Part shown: positions 1 through 11,990 of the stretch, piece by piece
How positions within the stretch are numbered: position 1 is the stretch's first letter
Layout of the letters: each line of letters opens with the position of its first letter
Source: Lanius collurio
Lineage: Eukaryota; Chordata; Aves; Passeriformes; Laniidae
Direction of reading: 5' to 3'
Assembly (NCBI GenBank): GCA_020086605.1
Contig: JACBWW010000096.1
Coordinates: 434,001-498,000, forward strand
DNA length: 64,000 nucleotides
Notes under the pieces: generated by a model
What the model saw: the letters and a program-made list of their open reading frames with translations, nothing else
Told to the model about the DNA's origin: nothing
Database searches by the model: none
Made by a program: the position numbers and the translations under genes

Positions 1-839
1 AGAATGTGAAAAAATATTGCAAAATTGTTCATTTAAGTTTTGGTCATCACATCTTCAAGATTCATCTCTGTTCCAGTTTGCTGGAGTAGCAAGCCACAGT
101 GAATAAAAGAATAAAGAATGCATAAGATCTATAACACTGAATAAAGAATCAGTTGGGATTTTATGCCTTTAGCCCACCAAGAAGGAAATACAAGTAGAAC
201 TCCAAAGCATATTTTTGAAAGACCAGCAAAATACAAGGGCAAAAAAATATTGTGATAGTTTTAAAAAAAAGTTACTAGAGAGGAAGTAGATTTTAAAAAT
301 TTTCTGTATTCTAAGACTGTAGCACTTTGAAATTTCCATCTTGTAATTAAAGCTATAACTATGCATACATGACAAGATGCAAGACAAATCTCTTAATTCA
401 TTATATAAGATTTATTTCAATATATAAAATTACGCCTGTCCTTGGAAGGTTGCAAAGTTTAACTAGTTTATATTTTATTTAGTACTTATGATCCTAACAG
501 CAGGCTGCCTTAGGCCTCATTTCCACTTAATTCAGAAAAACAACATTCCTTATTCATGTACTGTCTGATCAAAGGCTTACATTCAGCATAACACACACCA
601 AAAAAAAAGCCCATTTTGAGTAGATTTCTTACAGCTAAATAAGAAACTGAGCCCTGCTCATGGAAAATTTATTAGTTCAGGTCATACTGGTTTTGCAATT
701 TGTGCATGAAGTTGTCTTGCCAAATTTAAAGCATTCAAAATCAAAAAGAATGGTATGATATGGATACATAATGGCATAAACACAGCCATAAAAATAACTG
801 AACAAAAAAAAATATGAGGTGAGGCTTCTTCTCTTGAGT

Positions 840-1090
840 GGTTCACGTTTGCATTTATTTACATTATTTGCATGCTGATTAAAACCAGTTTGGGCAGAAA
901 GGACTCCAGGCATTCACATAATTGCGTTCCTGCTGATGCATCTTTGGGCCCAGCAGTCACAAGGCTGTGCAGACAAGAGGGAAATGCCAATTACTTTGCC
1001 TTGAGTATTATGGGCAGATTGCTTGTACTTAGACAAGCCTGCGTGTCCCATCAGTCACCGCCTGTCAAGGTACAGAACTGAAGTTCTGCT
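840..1090. promoter_or_regulatory. Candidate conserved non-coding element (octamer motif)
   Basis: This block contrasts with its low-complexity surroundings: it is compositionally balanced and dense in transcription-factor-like words. It contains a perfect POU octamer ATTTGCAT at 866-873, directly followed by a homeodomain-like GATTAA, and a CCAATTAC word near 988. That is the texture of vertebrate developmental enhancers. The regulatory call is inference from motif content; no cross-species comparison was possible. Confidence 0.3.
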
Positions 1091-1832
1091 TAAACCATCG
1101 GGGTAGAATAAGGTCAAGTCAATCACATTCAATTTCTAGGATGGTTTAAATACCTGGTACAACTCATACAGCCACTAACAAAACAAATAAATGGTCTGCA
1201 CAGTTACAAAAATTATCTCCTAAATTCTAATTCCCTTGAATTTGATGTGATGGGCTCCCTGATTTCTGATACCCTCTCATGAGTTTTGCAATCAAGATGC
1301 CTCAGCTCCCAGCAGTGCTCATGGTGAAGGTAATGCAGAGTACAGGTGAAGTATTTCACAGCTAACCACCAAAACAAATTCTGGCTGAGCATTTGTTCGT
1401 TTTGCTGCGCCGAAACTAATAAGCAGATGCAGTTTTATTTAGTCAAAGACACAAGCAAAGAGGTTATTTTAAGGACCTGGGAACTGACAATGCTTTTGGA
1501 CTACAATTAATGTCATGGAGCTCAAGCACCATCCTGGCTTATGGTGTTCTGGTGCCAGATTTTACTTGAAATACGAGTTTGTTATGCTTGAAAAACTGAC
1601 TGTGACCAGAAACATTTCATTTGTTTTACTTCAGCTGCTGCAGAGGAGACAGGCACAAAAGCATTCAATTCAGTATTGAATGAGTTTGGTTTGCTTAATT
1701 TCTTACTTCTGTTAAATATCTATCTGCCTAAAAGGACAGGAAAATGGTAACATTTGTAAAATTTCTGGTTCACACATAAGAAACATGAAGATAAACACAG
1801 AAATTCTTGCAACAATTTACATGTTAGATTTC

Positions 1833-1859
1833 ATTGATAAAACCAGTAGTTTTATCAAT
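1833..1859. repeat. Perfect 11-bp inverted repeat, 5-nt loop
   Basis: ATTGATAAAAC at 1833-1843 is exactly complementary to GTTTTATCAAT at 1849-1859, with loop CAGTA. The stem is AT-rich. No neighbouring feature explains it. Confidence 0.9.
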
Positions 1860-4335
1860 TTTAGAATGTTTCCAACTTTCTGCTTATTAAATAACTATCT
1901 CTCCCAACAGCCTGCTGTCCACTCAAGAGCAAATGATTCCTTAGATGTATGTGTAAAGCCTCACTTACAGCTACAAATTTTGACTGGAGGTTTTTCACTC
2001 TAGAGATTTCTCTTCTTTAATCATTGTGAAAGAGATCCTAGCACATCTTAAATTAGCTTTTTTTCCCCAGCATCTTTCAAGTGAGAAAGCTGAAGAAGAA
2101 ACAATTTGAATATTAATTATCATTTGTTCTAAGGGCTGGCCTTGCAAGCCTTTCAAAACAAATTTATCCACAGATCCCCAACAGCAGGAGCTGGAGCAAT
2201 CTGTCCTGTTCCTTGGTCGAAAGAATGGATCCCTCTATCCAGATCCATTTAGTCCTTCAAGTGCTTTGCACATGCATTGGTTCTATGTCAGACTTGCACT
2301 GCTTCTGAGATTCCCTTTTTCCCATGTTCAGTGTATCAGTTATGTTACAGTATCAATTCTGTTAGTTCAGAAAGTCCATTTCACTCTTGAGCATTCACAC
2401 CCATCCCTTCCTTTCACTCTGTCCTAGCAACTATGTAAGACAACAAATCCTAGGATCAACAAAGCTGGATTTTTTTCCTCTGTGAAAGAGATGATTCTTA
2501 AACCCCCCTGTAAGGTCTTAATAAGAAGAGGCTTTCTGAGCAACAGCAATGGAGTTTATATCAGATTATTGAAATAGCATTTATCTACAGCAGATGTCTC
2601 CAAATCAGCATTTCTGGTGTTTTCCTCTAGAAAAGACAATGTCTTTCTCAGGCTTCAGTCCCTGCCTTGTGATAATCACAACCCCAGACTGTTAAGTGTT
2701 GCTTCAGCATCCCTTGGCCTCCCCACACGTGGCTCAGCAGCCACACAGATGGGCTGGGCTGCTGTCACTGCTCCATGTGCCCCAATACTGTGGCCTCAAC
2801 ACCAAGGGCATCGAGTGCCTCATCCAAGATCCTCTCACTTTTTATTTTCCACCATTATATGCCACACATTTTATTGTATATATATACTTTCTCCAGCTGC
2901 ATGACCCCAAAGTTGTGCTCTCTCAGGTATTTTCTCTAGTCTTGAATCAAGATTTATTTAGATTTATTTCTCCTTCCTATGTTTTATTATTCCACTGATT
3001 TCACATGCCAACTGAAAATGGAATTAACTTTCTGGTTTGCTTTCTCAGTGAGGCAAATTGAATTTGCTACCTCCACCACAAATTAATACAATACAGCTTG
3101 GAAAAAATATTTTATATATACTTGGAAAACTTGTAACACACTTCATGTCACTAGTTGGCATATGAATAATTCAGATTCAATTACTCAGTGACAGAGTCCC
3201 TATACAAACTGCAAAAAAAATTAATTGTTTATTTCTTAGTGTGAAGGAAGATAGCCCCTTATATTCGGCATCTGAAATAGTGCAGTGAGTAGATACAGGA
3301 AGTTTTAGTGACAACAGAAGGACAGGCAAAGAATGTTGTTTTCTTTCACAGTCTGTGTTCCTGGCATTAGAGCTGAACAAGGTTTAAACAGTAGATAAAC
3401 TGATGGTGTTACCTGCAGAGCAGCATTTGATTTGACCCTCACCCACAGAAAAAACAGTTCTTAAAAGATGAGACATTTTCTAAAATAACTGAGACAAAGC
3501 AAACAAATGAGCAATTTCATAAATGAGCATATCTTTGTCAAGAGGGAGGTGGGCTGAAACTTGGGAAAACCTGGTGACCACAGCAGGTCAGGAGACCTCA
3601 AACAAATATTATTTTCATTAAAACTGCTGGAAGAAATACCTCAAAAAATCAACAAAAATCCAACACATAAAAAAGCAGGAATCCTAAGCACTTACACTTC
3701 AGTCTTTGCCAATGGAGGAAGGAAAGTTTTTGTTACCCCTTCAAGAGGGAAAGAAAGGCAGTCAGTTTGAAGCAGAGTTGCTAAATCCATTAAGTACTTC
3801 AAGAATGGACACAAAATCTCAATATTTCATATTAAATTTGCTTTTCACTTGCCTAGTGAAAACATGCAAGCTTAAAACACTTGAACATTAGACATCAAGG
3901 AGACAAGAAGAAAGGTCAGAACTTCTCTCAAGTCCAAAAAAGTAACTTGGGTTATTTAATTTAATTTTTGAGAGATAAGACTTAGCACAGGTACAGGGAA
4001 AAGATCATAGCGACACATTTACATCTAACACAGTGATAAGCCTACCCATGCTACTGAACTGCAGAAATTATTATTTGTGATAACACAATGCTGAGTATTT
4101 AGGCAAACAAACTTGCATTTACCCCAAGACAATCATTTATCTGTTTGGTTGCATTTCAATTTGGGGGATTTTATTTCTTTTTTTTAAATCAAACACATAA
4201 ATATAGTCTTTGCTTCACTCCAATAAAGGTTTGAGGTTCCCTTGCTATGGGGAAAGCTCATTCTAACCCCAATAACAAAAAAAAAATTAACTAAGTACTT
4301 GAAATTACTAGTGGGACAGAAAACAGTGATGACAT

Positions 4336-4413
4336 GTAAAAAAAAAAAAATAAAAAAACAAACAGGAAAAAAAAAAAACAACCAAAAAAACCCCACAAAA
4401 ATCAAAACCCAAA
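4336..4413. repeat. A-rich low-complexity tract (A runs with C)
   Basis: Runs of up to 13 A are interrupted by C, CC and CCCC. It is one of several A/C-strand tracts in the window (see also 41414-41492, 43634-43728, 62112-62145 and 63174-63220). Confidence 0.9.
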
Positions 4414-5079
4414 GCAAGCCTTATTTTTGTCTCTCTCAGCAGAAACACCTTCTGCATGCTTGGACTGAAGTCCCTGTTGGTTTTTCTGATACATTTTTCC
4501 AAGCAAAGTGCACAGATATTAGATCTGATGATTAAATGCCACAAGACAACATTTAGAGATAGATTTGGCTTTAAGTTACAGATGATAATTAAGCATATTT
4601 TACTGTTCCAGTGTTGAGTTCTTCAGTGGAAACTCAATAGTCATGTATTAAGAAATTTCCTTTCACATTTAAATTCAGTTCTTTCAAAACTTTATTAACT
4701 TTGAGACTAAAGCAAAAGCTTTGAATCAAATGTTCAATAATAAGATCCCAAAAAACATTTCTTAAATAGCTAAAACTCTATTAAAATGAAAGGAACAATT
4801 TCACTCTTAAAAAAGAAAAATATCACAGAAGTGGTCCCTAAGAATGACTATGCTAAAATATGTATTAAAATCATTCAAATTATAGTGAATTTTTTACAGC
4901 TAAAAGTACGCTGTCATGGGTGGCATGGAACCTTAAAGGGCTTTGCTTTTAACATCCTGTTAGTGAACTGCTTCTAAATATCCTAAAAACAACAATTCTA
5001 AGAAGACAGGGTTTATCATGAATCGGTAATTGATTCTATAAGCTGCAGAAATAAATTCTGAAGGAAAAAAAAATATTCA

Positions 5080-5810
5080 AGTTAAGTTGCTAAGTTAGAT
5101 GTGGCAACAAAATCAAATACAAACAAAAGCATTGCTTGCACCATTGCCAAGATTAGCCAGAATTAGTCAGACTTTGCCTTCAAAGAGGTGATTTTGGTAG
5201 CAGCAATAAATTCAACTAAAATGTGATGTATGCAAACTAGAATTAAATGAGCTGGATTACCTGCAAATTGGAATACATCTTATTTGTTATTTCCTCGCAT
5301 GCAAAAGCAAAGATAACATTTTAAAAGGCATGGACAACATTACAATTTATTACTGCAGCACAGCCATGACCCGCTGTACAAAGCAATTACGCAGCTGCAG
5401 AAAAGCCCTGCTTAATTATCCCTTCCAGTTTAGGCTCCTTCCTAACTCCACTGCAGAGTCTTAGCTGCACCAATCCCAAATTCTCCAGTCTTTTTGCCGG
5501 AGACAGCAACAACCACAGGGTTTGGTGTTCAGTGGGACCTGCAGAGGGCTGCAGACAGGCTGACACAGGCACTCGGAGGTGTGAACTGATCCTGTTTGTC
5601 AAAGCAGGTGCTAATGAAAATGCACAATGATAGCAATCTAAAAGTCGGCGCTAATTGCTCCACTGCTGAACATGACAGGAGGAAAAAGTCACTGGTGAAT
5701 CTATTGTTATTGAATGCAGCAGCAAGGAGTTACACAGTGGATGGAGAAGGCAACATGGTATTTCTACCAAAGGCTGCTGGAGATGGTGGCAAAGAGCATA
5801 AATAATTTCC
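5080..5810. promoter_or_regulatory. Candidate conserved non-coding block
   Basis: A long block of mixed complexity with homeodomain-type words (GCTAATTGC near 5650, TTAATTATC near 5412), a SOX-like ATTGTTATTG near 5703 and a few CpGs (for example AAGTCGGCGC near 5641) in otherwise AT-rich DNA. No open frame has coding character. The regulatory function is inferred from texture only. Confidence 0.22.
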
Positions 5811-6042
5811 CATCTAGGGTTTAGAGCATTGTCTATCTTATTCCAAGTCAGACATGAGAGGAAGAGATAAACTAATGGAACTGCCTGCTGTAGCATGATA
5901 GGACCAAAAGAATCAATGAAACAAAGTCCTGAAGGGAAAAAAAAAAAAATCTCCTCTTCTTTTTTACAATGCACTGCTTCTAAAATTCTACTGGTACTGA
6001 CCACCAAGGGCTAGACAGCAGCCATCATCCAAACAGGCCACA

Positions 6043-6345
6043 AATCATGGGATCACAGAATGGTCTGGGTTGGAAAGGACCTTAAAGACCATCTAGTTCC
6101 AAACCCCCTACTATGGGCAGGGACACCTTCCACTAGACTGGCTTGCTCAGAGCCCCACCAACCTGAATATTGGCCTGAATACTTTCAAGAACAGGACACC
6201 CAAAACTTCTCTAGGCAACCTGTTCCAGTGCCTCACCACATTCACAGTCAACAATTTCTTCTTAATATTTAACATGAACCTGCCCTCTTTCAGATTGAAG
6301 ACATTATCTTTTGTTTTATAACTACATACCTCATAGAAATACACC
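6043..6345 (-). mobile_element. CR1 LINE 3' fragment
   Basis: The plus strand reads as the reverse complement of an avian CR1 tail: GATCACAGAATGG, then GGGTTGGAAAGGACCTTAAA, then a phrase near 6115 close to the CR1 consensus GGGCAGGGACACCTTCCACTAGA, then a match to the stretch around CTGTTCCAGTGCCTCACCA. The element therefore runs on the minus strand with its 3' end near 6043. It is 5' truncated, as most CR1 copies are, and carries no reverse-transcriptase coding sequence. The 6345 edge is approximate because similarity fades gradually. Confidence 0.93.
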
Positions 6346-6924
6346 ACTGTAAATTGAATAAAGCACAAAATGCTGGGCTTGCCTTGCCTCTCCACCAAGT
6401 TAAAGCCTGTTGCACTTCCTTATTTCAAGCCTAGAAGTACTTGACACATTTTGTTCTCCTGCTGTTTGCTCATCCCTGGGAGCACCCACCCCTGGCACAG
6501 CAGAGCTCCCTCCTCCAGAACCTGAAAGAAAGTAGGACAGGCCTGGTGCTCCTCAGTCCCCATCCAGCAGCATCCAGGAGGTGGCAAACACAAATTGTAG
6601 GTTGGAGACTAAAAAAGAGTATTTCCAGTCCTTTCCACATCAACCACAGCCTGAGCATAACAGGCTGTCTGCAAATCATCCATTGGGATACCATCAATTA
6701 TTTTTCAAATGTAGCCATCTTTTTTGACAGTATCTTGTTATTTTGAAAAACCACTTACCCTCTAAGTTCTCTACTATTCTGTAATGAAACTCCCCACAAG
6801 GTGTAATAAACATTCAAATATCCCACTTATTTAAATAAGGTGCTGTTATAATACATGGAGCACAACATCACATAGTTTCACAAAATTTGTTGTAGATATT
6901 TATCTTGGGGTGGCTTTATAATAT

Positions 6925-7495
6925 TGCTGCTCTATGCTCAGAAATTAATTTTGTGCCTTTCTGTGACTTCAAACAGAACCTGAAATGGGGGAGAGGAAAA
7001 AACCAAGCCAACTTTTCAAAGGAGTTGTTCAAGGACACAGACACTCCTCTGTGTCCTGCTGCAACAAGAGTAGAGGAAGCACCTTTCTTGCTTTTCAGCC
7101 AGCTTTGAGCTCCTCTTCTCCAGAGGGAGACAGAGAGCTGAACTTTGTTTTCCTGGGACTTCTGGTTTTCCCTTCTTCTCTTCTGGACTGTTTCAACATC
7201 AGAACACAGTGGGAGAATTTTACCATGAAGGTCTCAGAGGTGGGCTCACACCAGTTCTGAGGAAGAGGAGAGAGACCACACCTACAGAAGGACTCTGAAA
7301 TCTTCCCAGGTTTCTCTCCACAGCAAGAGGTTTTATTATTTAGCATTATTATCCTTTTCCTGTTAAATAAATAGTTTTTATCTCTTTCACTTTCCTTAAT
7401 GGAATTTTTTTTTCCCGAAACTGAGGGGGAGGGGTTAGTTGTAACCTGCCTTCTATCAGAGGATATTTTCCTCCAAATTTGTCCAAACCTGCACA
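6925..7495 (+). mobile_element. Solo LTR of an endogenous retrovirus (ERVL-type)
   Basis: The 3' half matches my memory of songbird ERVL-type LTRs: GGACACAGACACTCC near 7033, a phrase around ACACAGTGGGAGAATTTTACC near 7204, a polyadenylation signal AATAAA at 7366-7371 inside GTTAAATAAATAGTTTTTA, then TTTTTTTCCCGAAACTGAGG and a G-rich run, ending in CTGCACA. Proposed ends are TG at 6925 and CA at 7494-7495, flanked by ATAT at 6921-6924 and 7496-7499 (read as AATAT if 5 bp). No internal retroviral sequence or primer-binding site follows, so this is a solo LTR. The 5' edge is less certain than the 3' edge. Confidence 0.75.
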
Positions 7496-8339
7496 ATATT
7501 TAAAACTGATTCTATTCTTTTTGTTTGAGAAAGCAATTTGTGCAGGAGCTCCATTGTATAAGCAATATTAGTAGCTAAGATTACACAGTCCCTTTCAAAC
7601 AATGTGTGGTAAATTGTTGATTATAATCAATTAAAGGATACAATATGAAGTGGTTTTATGCTACATGGTTCTTTCAACCATAGGAAATGACTAGCAAATG
7701 CTATCAAACAACAAAACCTATGAAAACATGTATGTGCAACATACTTGCACACATTGGATAAATCGGAGAGATTCCCTAAATCCAAAACCATTCTGACACC
7801 TGTGTGCCAGCAGTGTAAGTCTTCACATTACTTCACATCAAATGATCAAAGCAGTACTCTATTACCAATTTCAGCAAAAGCAATTGCCAATTATTTTTTC
7901 TGTTACCTCATATTAGGAAAAAAAAAATCTAACAATTCAACCCACAGCTAAAATGTTCCCACCTCTTTGCAGGTGAAAGAGAAAACAGATGGTGTCTCTT
8001 CCAGTGATAAACTAGGTAATCTGTATTCCCTTCTAGAGATGCCAGTCTGGGTCTTCCTATGCTTTATTTTATCTGGCACATCAGTTGCAATATCATCCTG
8101 TTTTTATCAACAGTTCTCCAGACAACCACCAGCATCAGGCATACTCCTTTGTGAATTAAATGCAAAATCAGCTGGTTTAACCTGCCTTGTTCAACTCTCT
8201 ACTATAGCGCTGCAGAGAGTTTTCTGAAGAGATCTTGCACAGTGCATCTCCTTAATTTTATTACCTTTATGTGTCAAAGTGAAAGCTCTAAACAAACTCT
8301 TCAGATGATTTTACCACTGCAAATGGAAACAAAGGAGAG

Positions 8340-8480
8340 CAGGCTAATCAACCACGTTCAGTGAATAACTGATGGAACAACAAAGAGCAACAATAATAAA
8401 TAAAACGTCTGCATTAATTGATTGTGCCAAGTGCCTTTTCATTAATATAGGTCATACTTCTAAAGTATGTCAATAAGTAT
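8340..8480. promoter_or_regulatory. Candidate conserved non-coding element
   Basis: A cluster of SOX-like ACAAAGAG and ACAATAA words, ATTAATTGATTGTG (a homeodomain/PBX-like composite near 8414) and CATTAATA, followed by the small palindrome CATACTT-CTA-AAGTATG at 8453-8469. The regulatory call is inferred from motif density only. Confidence 0.22.
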
Positions 8481-8711
8481 AAGCAATACACAGCCTTCAA
8501 GAGCAATCACTGCTGCTAACAAGCAGAACGTTCTAATGATTGCTTCTTTGCTTAAACATTTGGATAAAAAAGCCCCTCCACTGGAACAGGAATAATGACA
8601 CTTCATTTCATTGTCTCTCTCTGATCTGCTCTGGGTAATATTAAGGCAAGAGGAGCTTGTGGTGCTCTCTGAAGGATGCTCGTGACCTTTGCCATCCATG
8701 AGGAGCGCTGG

Positions 8712-8895
8712 TCCTTCTCAAAACCATGCCATGCCAAAGTGAGCCTAAATCAACTCGGAATCAGGGCACAGGCTTGAATCCACAGTCAGGCAAGCTTCAA
8801 AACCAGGCAATCTCCTCAAAAATCATGCCATGCCAAAGTGAGTCTAGACCAAATCAGAGTCAGGGCTTAGATTCAGAGTCAGGCAAGTTTCTGGG
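8712..8895 (+). repeat. Two-copy tandem duplication, period about 99 bp
   Basis: Copy 1 starts near 8712 and copy 2 near 8811. Both contain CATGCCATGCCAAAGTGAG (8725 and 8824) and end in AGTCAGGCAAG followed by CTT or TTT. The copies have diverged by scattered substitutions and small gaps, so the duplication is not recent. The offset is 99 bp, a multiple of three, and an 88-codon frame (8726-8992) stays open through both copies. The encoded peptide therefore repeats MPCQSE. No known protein is recognised. Confidence 0.85.
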
Positions 8896-10332
8896 TGCTA
8901 TGGTGGAACCTCACTGTGGCTGCCTAGAGCTCAGTGGTGTGACTGTACTCACTGCTTTCCTTACAGAGCTTTTGAAAGGATTAGATAGCTAATATTTTAA
9001 AACCTTTAAAAGATTAAAAACTTGTAACAGACTTGCAAAGTGACCTTGCAAGTTTGAGTTGTTTACAAACTTCACTTTATGAACTCAACTGGTTTATGTT
9101 TACAGGTGTGACAAAGATAGATTTCAGTCTTCAGAAATTAGGATGCATATTATATTTGTCCCCTTGAATATTGTAAATCTATAACTCTATGGTGCACATA
9201 AAAAATACATAACCAGAACTCCATTTTCTGATCAAAATCTAATTTCATGCCCAGCTTTTTATTTGCTTATACCAGTACTACATTGGAATAAATATGCCCA
9301 CAGACCAAGTAGCCTCACAGTTTGAAGTTAAAAAATATGGGAAAAAAAAGTATATATGCAGATTTGCATCAATTTAATCACAAATAAAACCTACTGCATT
9401 TTCTTGCAGTCTGGAACTGTACCATGTTACCTTAATCATCAACAGAAGGCAAAAATCTATTTCACAAATGTTTCAAAAAAGCACTCAAAATGTAGATTTC
9501 AATGTGCTGACTAAAGCTGGCGCAAACCGCTAAGCAAATAAAACAACTGAACCTTTGTTATTGATAGAGAGCACTCAGACAGCCCCAGGGTTCAGCAGAA
9601 TACTAAACAGATTACTGGAACCACAACCAACAGCAACTTAATTCTCAGAGTTTTCTACTAGATGGAAACTTCTATTATTTTACAGAGAGCTGATAAATGA
9701 GTTATCAGGAATGATTTTTTTTTTTTCTCCTAGAATTTTCTCCTCTAGGTTCTGTTAGGTATTTCACAGGAACACATGTGTAACAAAGTCCTCAAAATAA
9801 ATCCCCATTCCCCAAAAAGCCTCAATGGGTGCTACACGTATAGAATCCATTGGAGGTGACAGACTTCCAGCTCCTCCTCAATTAAACAAGAAAGCTGCAA
9901 GAGATGCTCTCTCTTGGAGGCCACATCTCATGCATTACCATGCCACATAAATTGCATTAAAATAAAATAATGGTCACTGTTCTGACAGATCAATTATCCA
10001 ATGTATTTCACCTTTAGTTCCAAAAACAATTAAGGCAGTAAATGTCTCCCAGCCTATCACTGCTGCTTCAAACACTCTTCCTGAATGCACAGCTTCAAAA
10101 TCAATGCAAAGGGTTTTCCAACAATGTGGGCTGTTTGGTGATGTCCAAAACAAGCACTGTGATGGAAGCAGATACATAAGAAGAAACAGCTGGCAAAGAA
10201 GGTCTTCCGTTTCACAGATTTCCACAAAAAAATCTTGCCTCACATTAGTTGTTGGAAGCTGGAAAATCACACTAAACACTGTTAAAGAATTTTCCAGATT
10301 CTTATTACTGCAACTCTATTTCAACTTCAATG

Positions 10333-10355
10333 TGTTTGAAAGATTCTTTCAAACA
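10333..10355. repeat. 23-bp palindrome with 1-nt centre
   Basis: TGTTTGAAAGA and TCTTTCAAACA flank a single T; the arms are perfectly complementary. It could be a dimeric binding site or a small inverted duplication. No partner feature is visible. Confidence 0.9.
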
Positions 10356-11435
10356 GAAATAAGAAAATGAGTATTTTAAAAACATTTTTGTGATAGATTC
10401 CTAAAATGGATCAATTCTCTGATTAAAAAAAGTTACAAATAAGGAGGATCCAGAATCCTCAAAATTTTGTGGAGCTCTGTGAGAGAAAACAGCCAGTCTT
10501 GAAAACATTCCTTCAACATAACTAAGAAAACAACCAGCAAGAAGCACCTGCTTCCATCAAGCAAATCATATTGTCAGGGTGTGAGCAAGCAATTACAGCT
10601 GAAAAAGTAGAATTTCACTGAAATAAGAATTATGGTCTCAAATGAAGACTTTTATTAGTTAAGTTAAATGAGCAACACAGATATAATACTTCATGCTTTT
10701 ATATGATACTTAGGCTTCCAAAACAGTAGGTTATTTTTCCCAATTCTAAATACGAATTTTAGAAATCTGTAGTAAAATAGAACAAAAGCTACCTGTTCAC
10801 ACTAATACAGTTGAAGCGAGGAGGATATCGTTTACTATAAAATTTAAAAGACTTGTAATTTTGTGAACTGCAAATAAAGACTTCCAAAAGCAGCTCATTA
10901 GTTGTTGAGGATCTGAGTAACGTTTTAAGAAAGTCAATATATTTTTTCAAGAATTTAGTACTAAGTATATGATGCAACCATGACTCAAGTCAGCATTTAT
11001 TTTGATACAAAGTGTTTATATTTCACTTACTGAAATAGTAAATTCCTGAAATCTGAACACAGTTTACTTGCTCTCCACATGCATGAAATTTGTTTCACTC
11101 CCAGGGTTACTCAATACTATTGTATTTTTCATTATTTATTTCTGACTGGATTTATTACTTGAAGATTCTGCTGAACACTTGCCATTGGTACTTTAGGAGT
11201 AATAATTTAGCTCCATCGCTATTCAGTATTAGCTCAAATGCCTGTATTTAGCAGCTGCAATATTTGAGCAACATGCCCTTTAGAGCATCACCTCAGATCC
11301 AAAGAAATTAGGAAGAAAACACATAAACAACTAATCTGTCATTTTCTGACTATTCCCCACTGCAGCATTTACCAGGTGTCTGCTCCTTCAAACTCAAAAG
11401 TTTCCAACTTAGCTGCTGAGAGCCCAACTCGCAGT

Positions 11436-11451
11436 CCCAGGAGCTCCTGGG
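11436..11451. repeat. 16-bp perfect palindrome
   Basis: CCCAGGAGCTCCTGGG has no central spacer and lies in a locally GC-richer patch (11410-11500). Its function is unknown. Confidence 0.85.
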
Positions 11452-11599
11452 CTGCTCCAGCTTCCATCACCCTCCTTTGCCACCCCTCTTACATGGTTTA
11501 TACACATTTGGTTTGCTGTTGATTATCACTCCTCCTTTCAGCTTCCCCCCCACACACACACCTAATTGTGTCCAATTTTCTTTATGTTGACCATCTTCC

Positions 11600-11990
11600 A
11601 AATTCTCCTTGTGAGACCTAATTGGACTGTGTTTCCTTGAAGCTGAAGCTCACTGTGGTACATCTGCACTGTTTCCAATCTCTCTGTGGACCTTGTATAT
11701 TTTTCTTTTTTCTAAACTTTCAAGTATTTCCATCTCCTCACAGTTTAGTATTCCATGTTAACTTTATTAGCATGCTGTTAAACACTCTCTCCCAGATCAT
11801 TAATAAAGACATTAAAAATGACTGGTTCTAGCAGTGATCCCTGTGGTACCCTCAAGACACCCTTTGTTTGTAGTGTTTCAGCCAGCTTTTAATCCACATG
11901 ACAGTGCTCTTATCCAAGCCAATTTGAATTAATTTTGCAAGTCAGGCTTAGCAAAGCAACAGCCAACCTTTTGCAAAAATCCAAAATTAC
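11600..11990 (-). mobile_element. Old CR1/L3-type LINE relic (reverse transcriptase)
   Basis: On the minus strand, 11791-11849 translates to VPQGSLLEPVIFNVFINDL, a match to the non-LTR reverse-transcriptase motif between finger and palm (VPQGS..GP.LF..FINDL). Upstream in the same sense lie remnants of the W-K-S-W-L region with stop codons and frameshifts. The catalytic DD box expected downstream is not recognisable. Divergence is much higher than in the other CR1 copies here, so I assign it to an old CR1 or L3-like lineage rather than a young bird CR1. Edges are approximate. Confidence 0.7.

Larger units (their letters stand above)
1..6042. other. Non-coding stretch, no gene seen
   Basis: AT-rich unique sequence. 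Every open frame here is short, lacks a recognisable domain and has no convincing splice-site pair. It holds the separately listed block at 840-1090, a hairpin at 1833-1859, an A-rich tract at 4336-4413 and a motif-rich block at 5080-5810. The rest shows nothing I can name. Confidence 0.7.

Noticed and set aside
5651..6007. A 118-codon minus-strand frame
   Set aside because: Low-complexity residues from an A-run, no domain, no splice support.
7095..7496. A 133-codon minus-strand frame
   Set aside because: It lies inside the solo LTR, antisense to it; no domain and no start context.
7973..8015. Possible 43-bp plus-strand exon (acceptor CCTCTTTGCAG, frame VKEKTDGVSSSDKL, then GTAATC)
   Set aside because: The acceptor is fair, but the donor lacks G at +5 and nothing else on the plus strand supports a gene.
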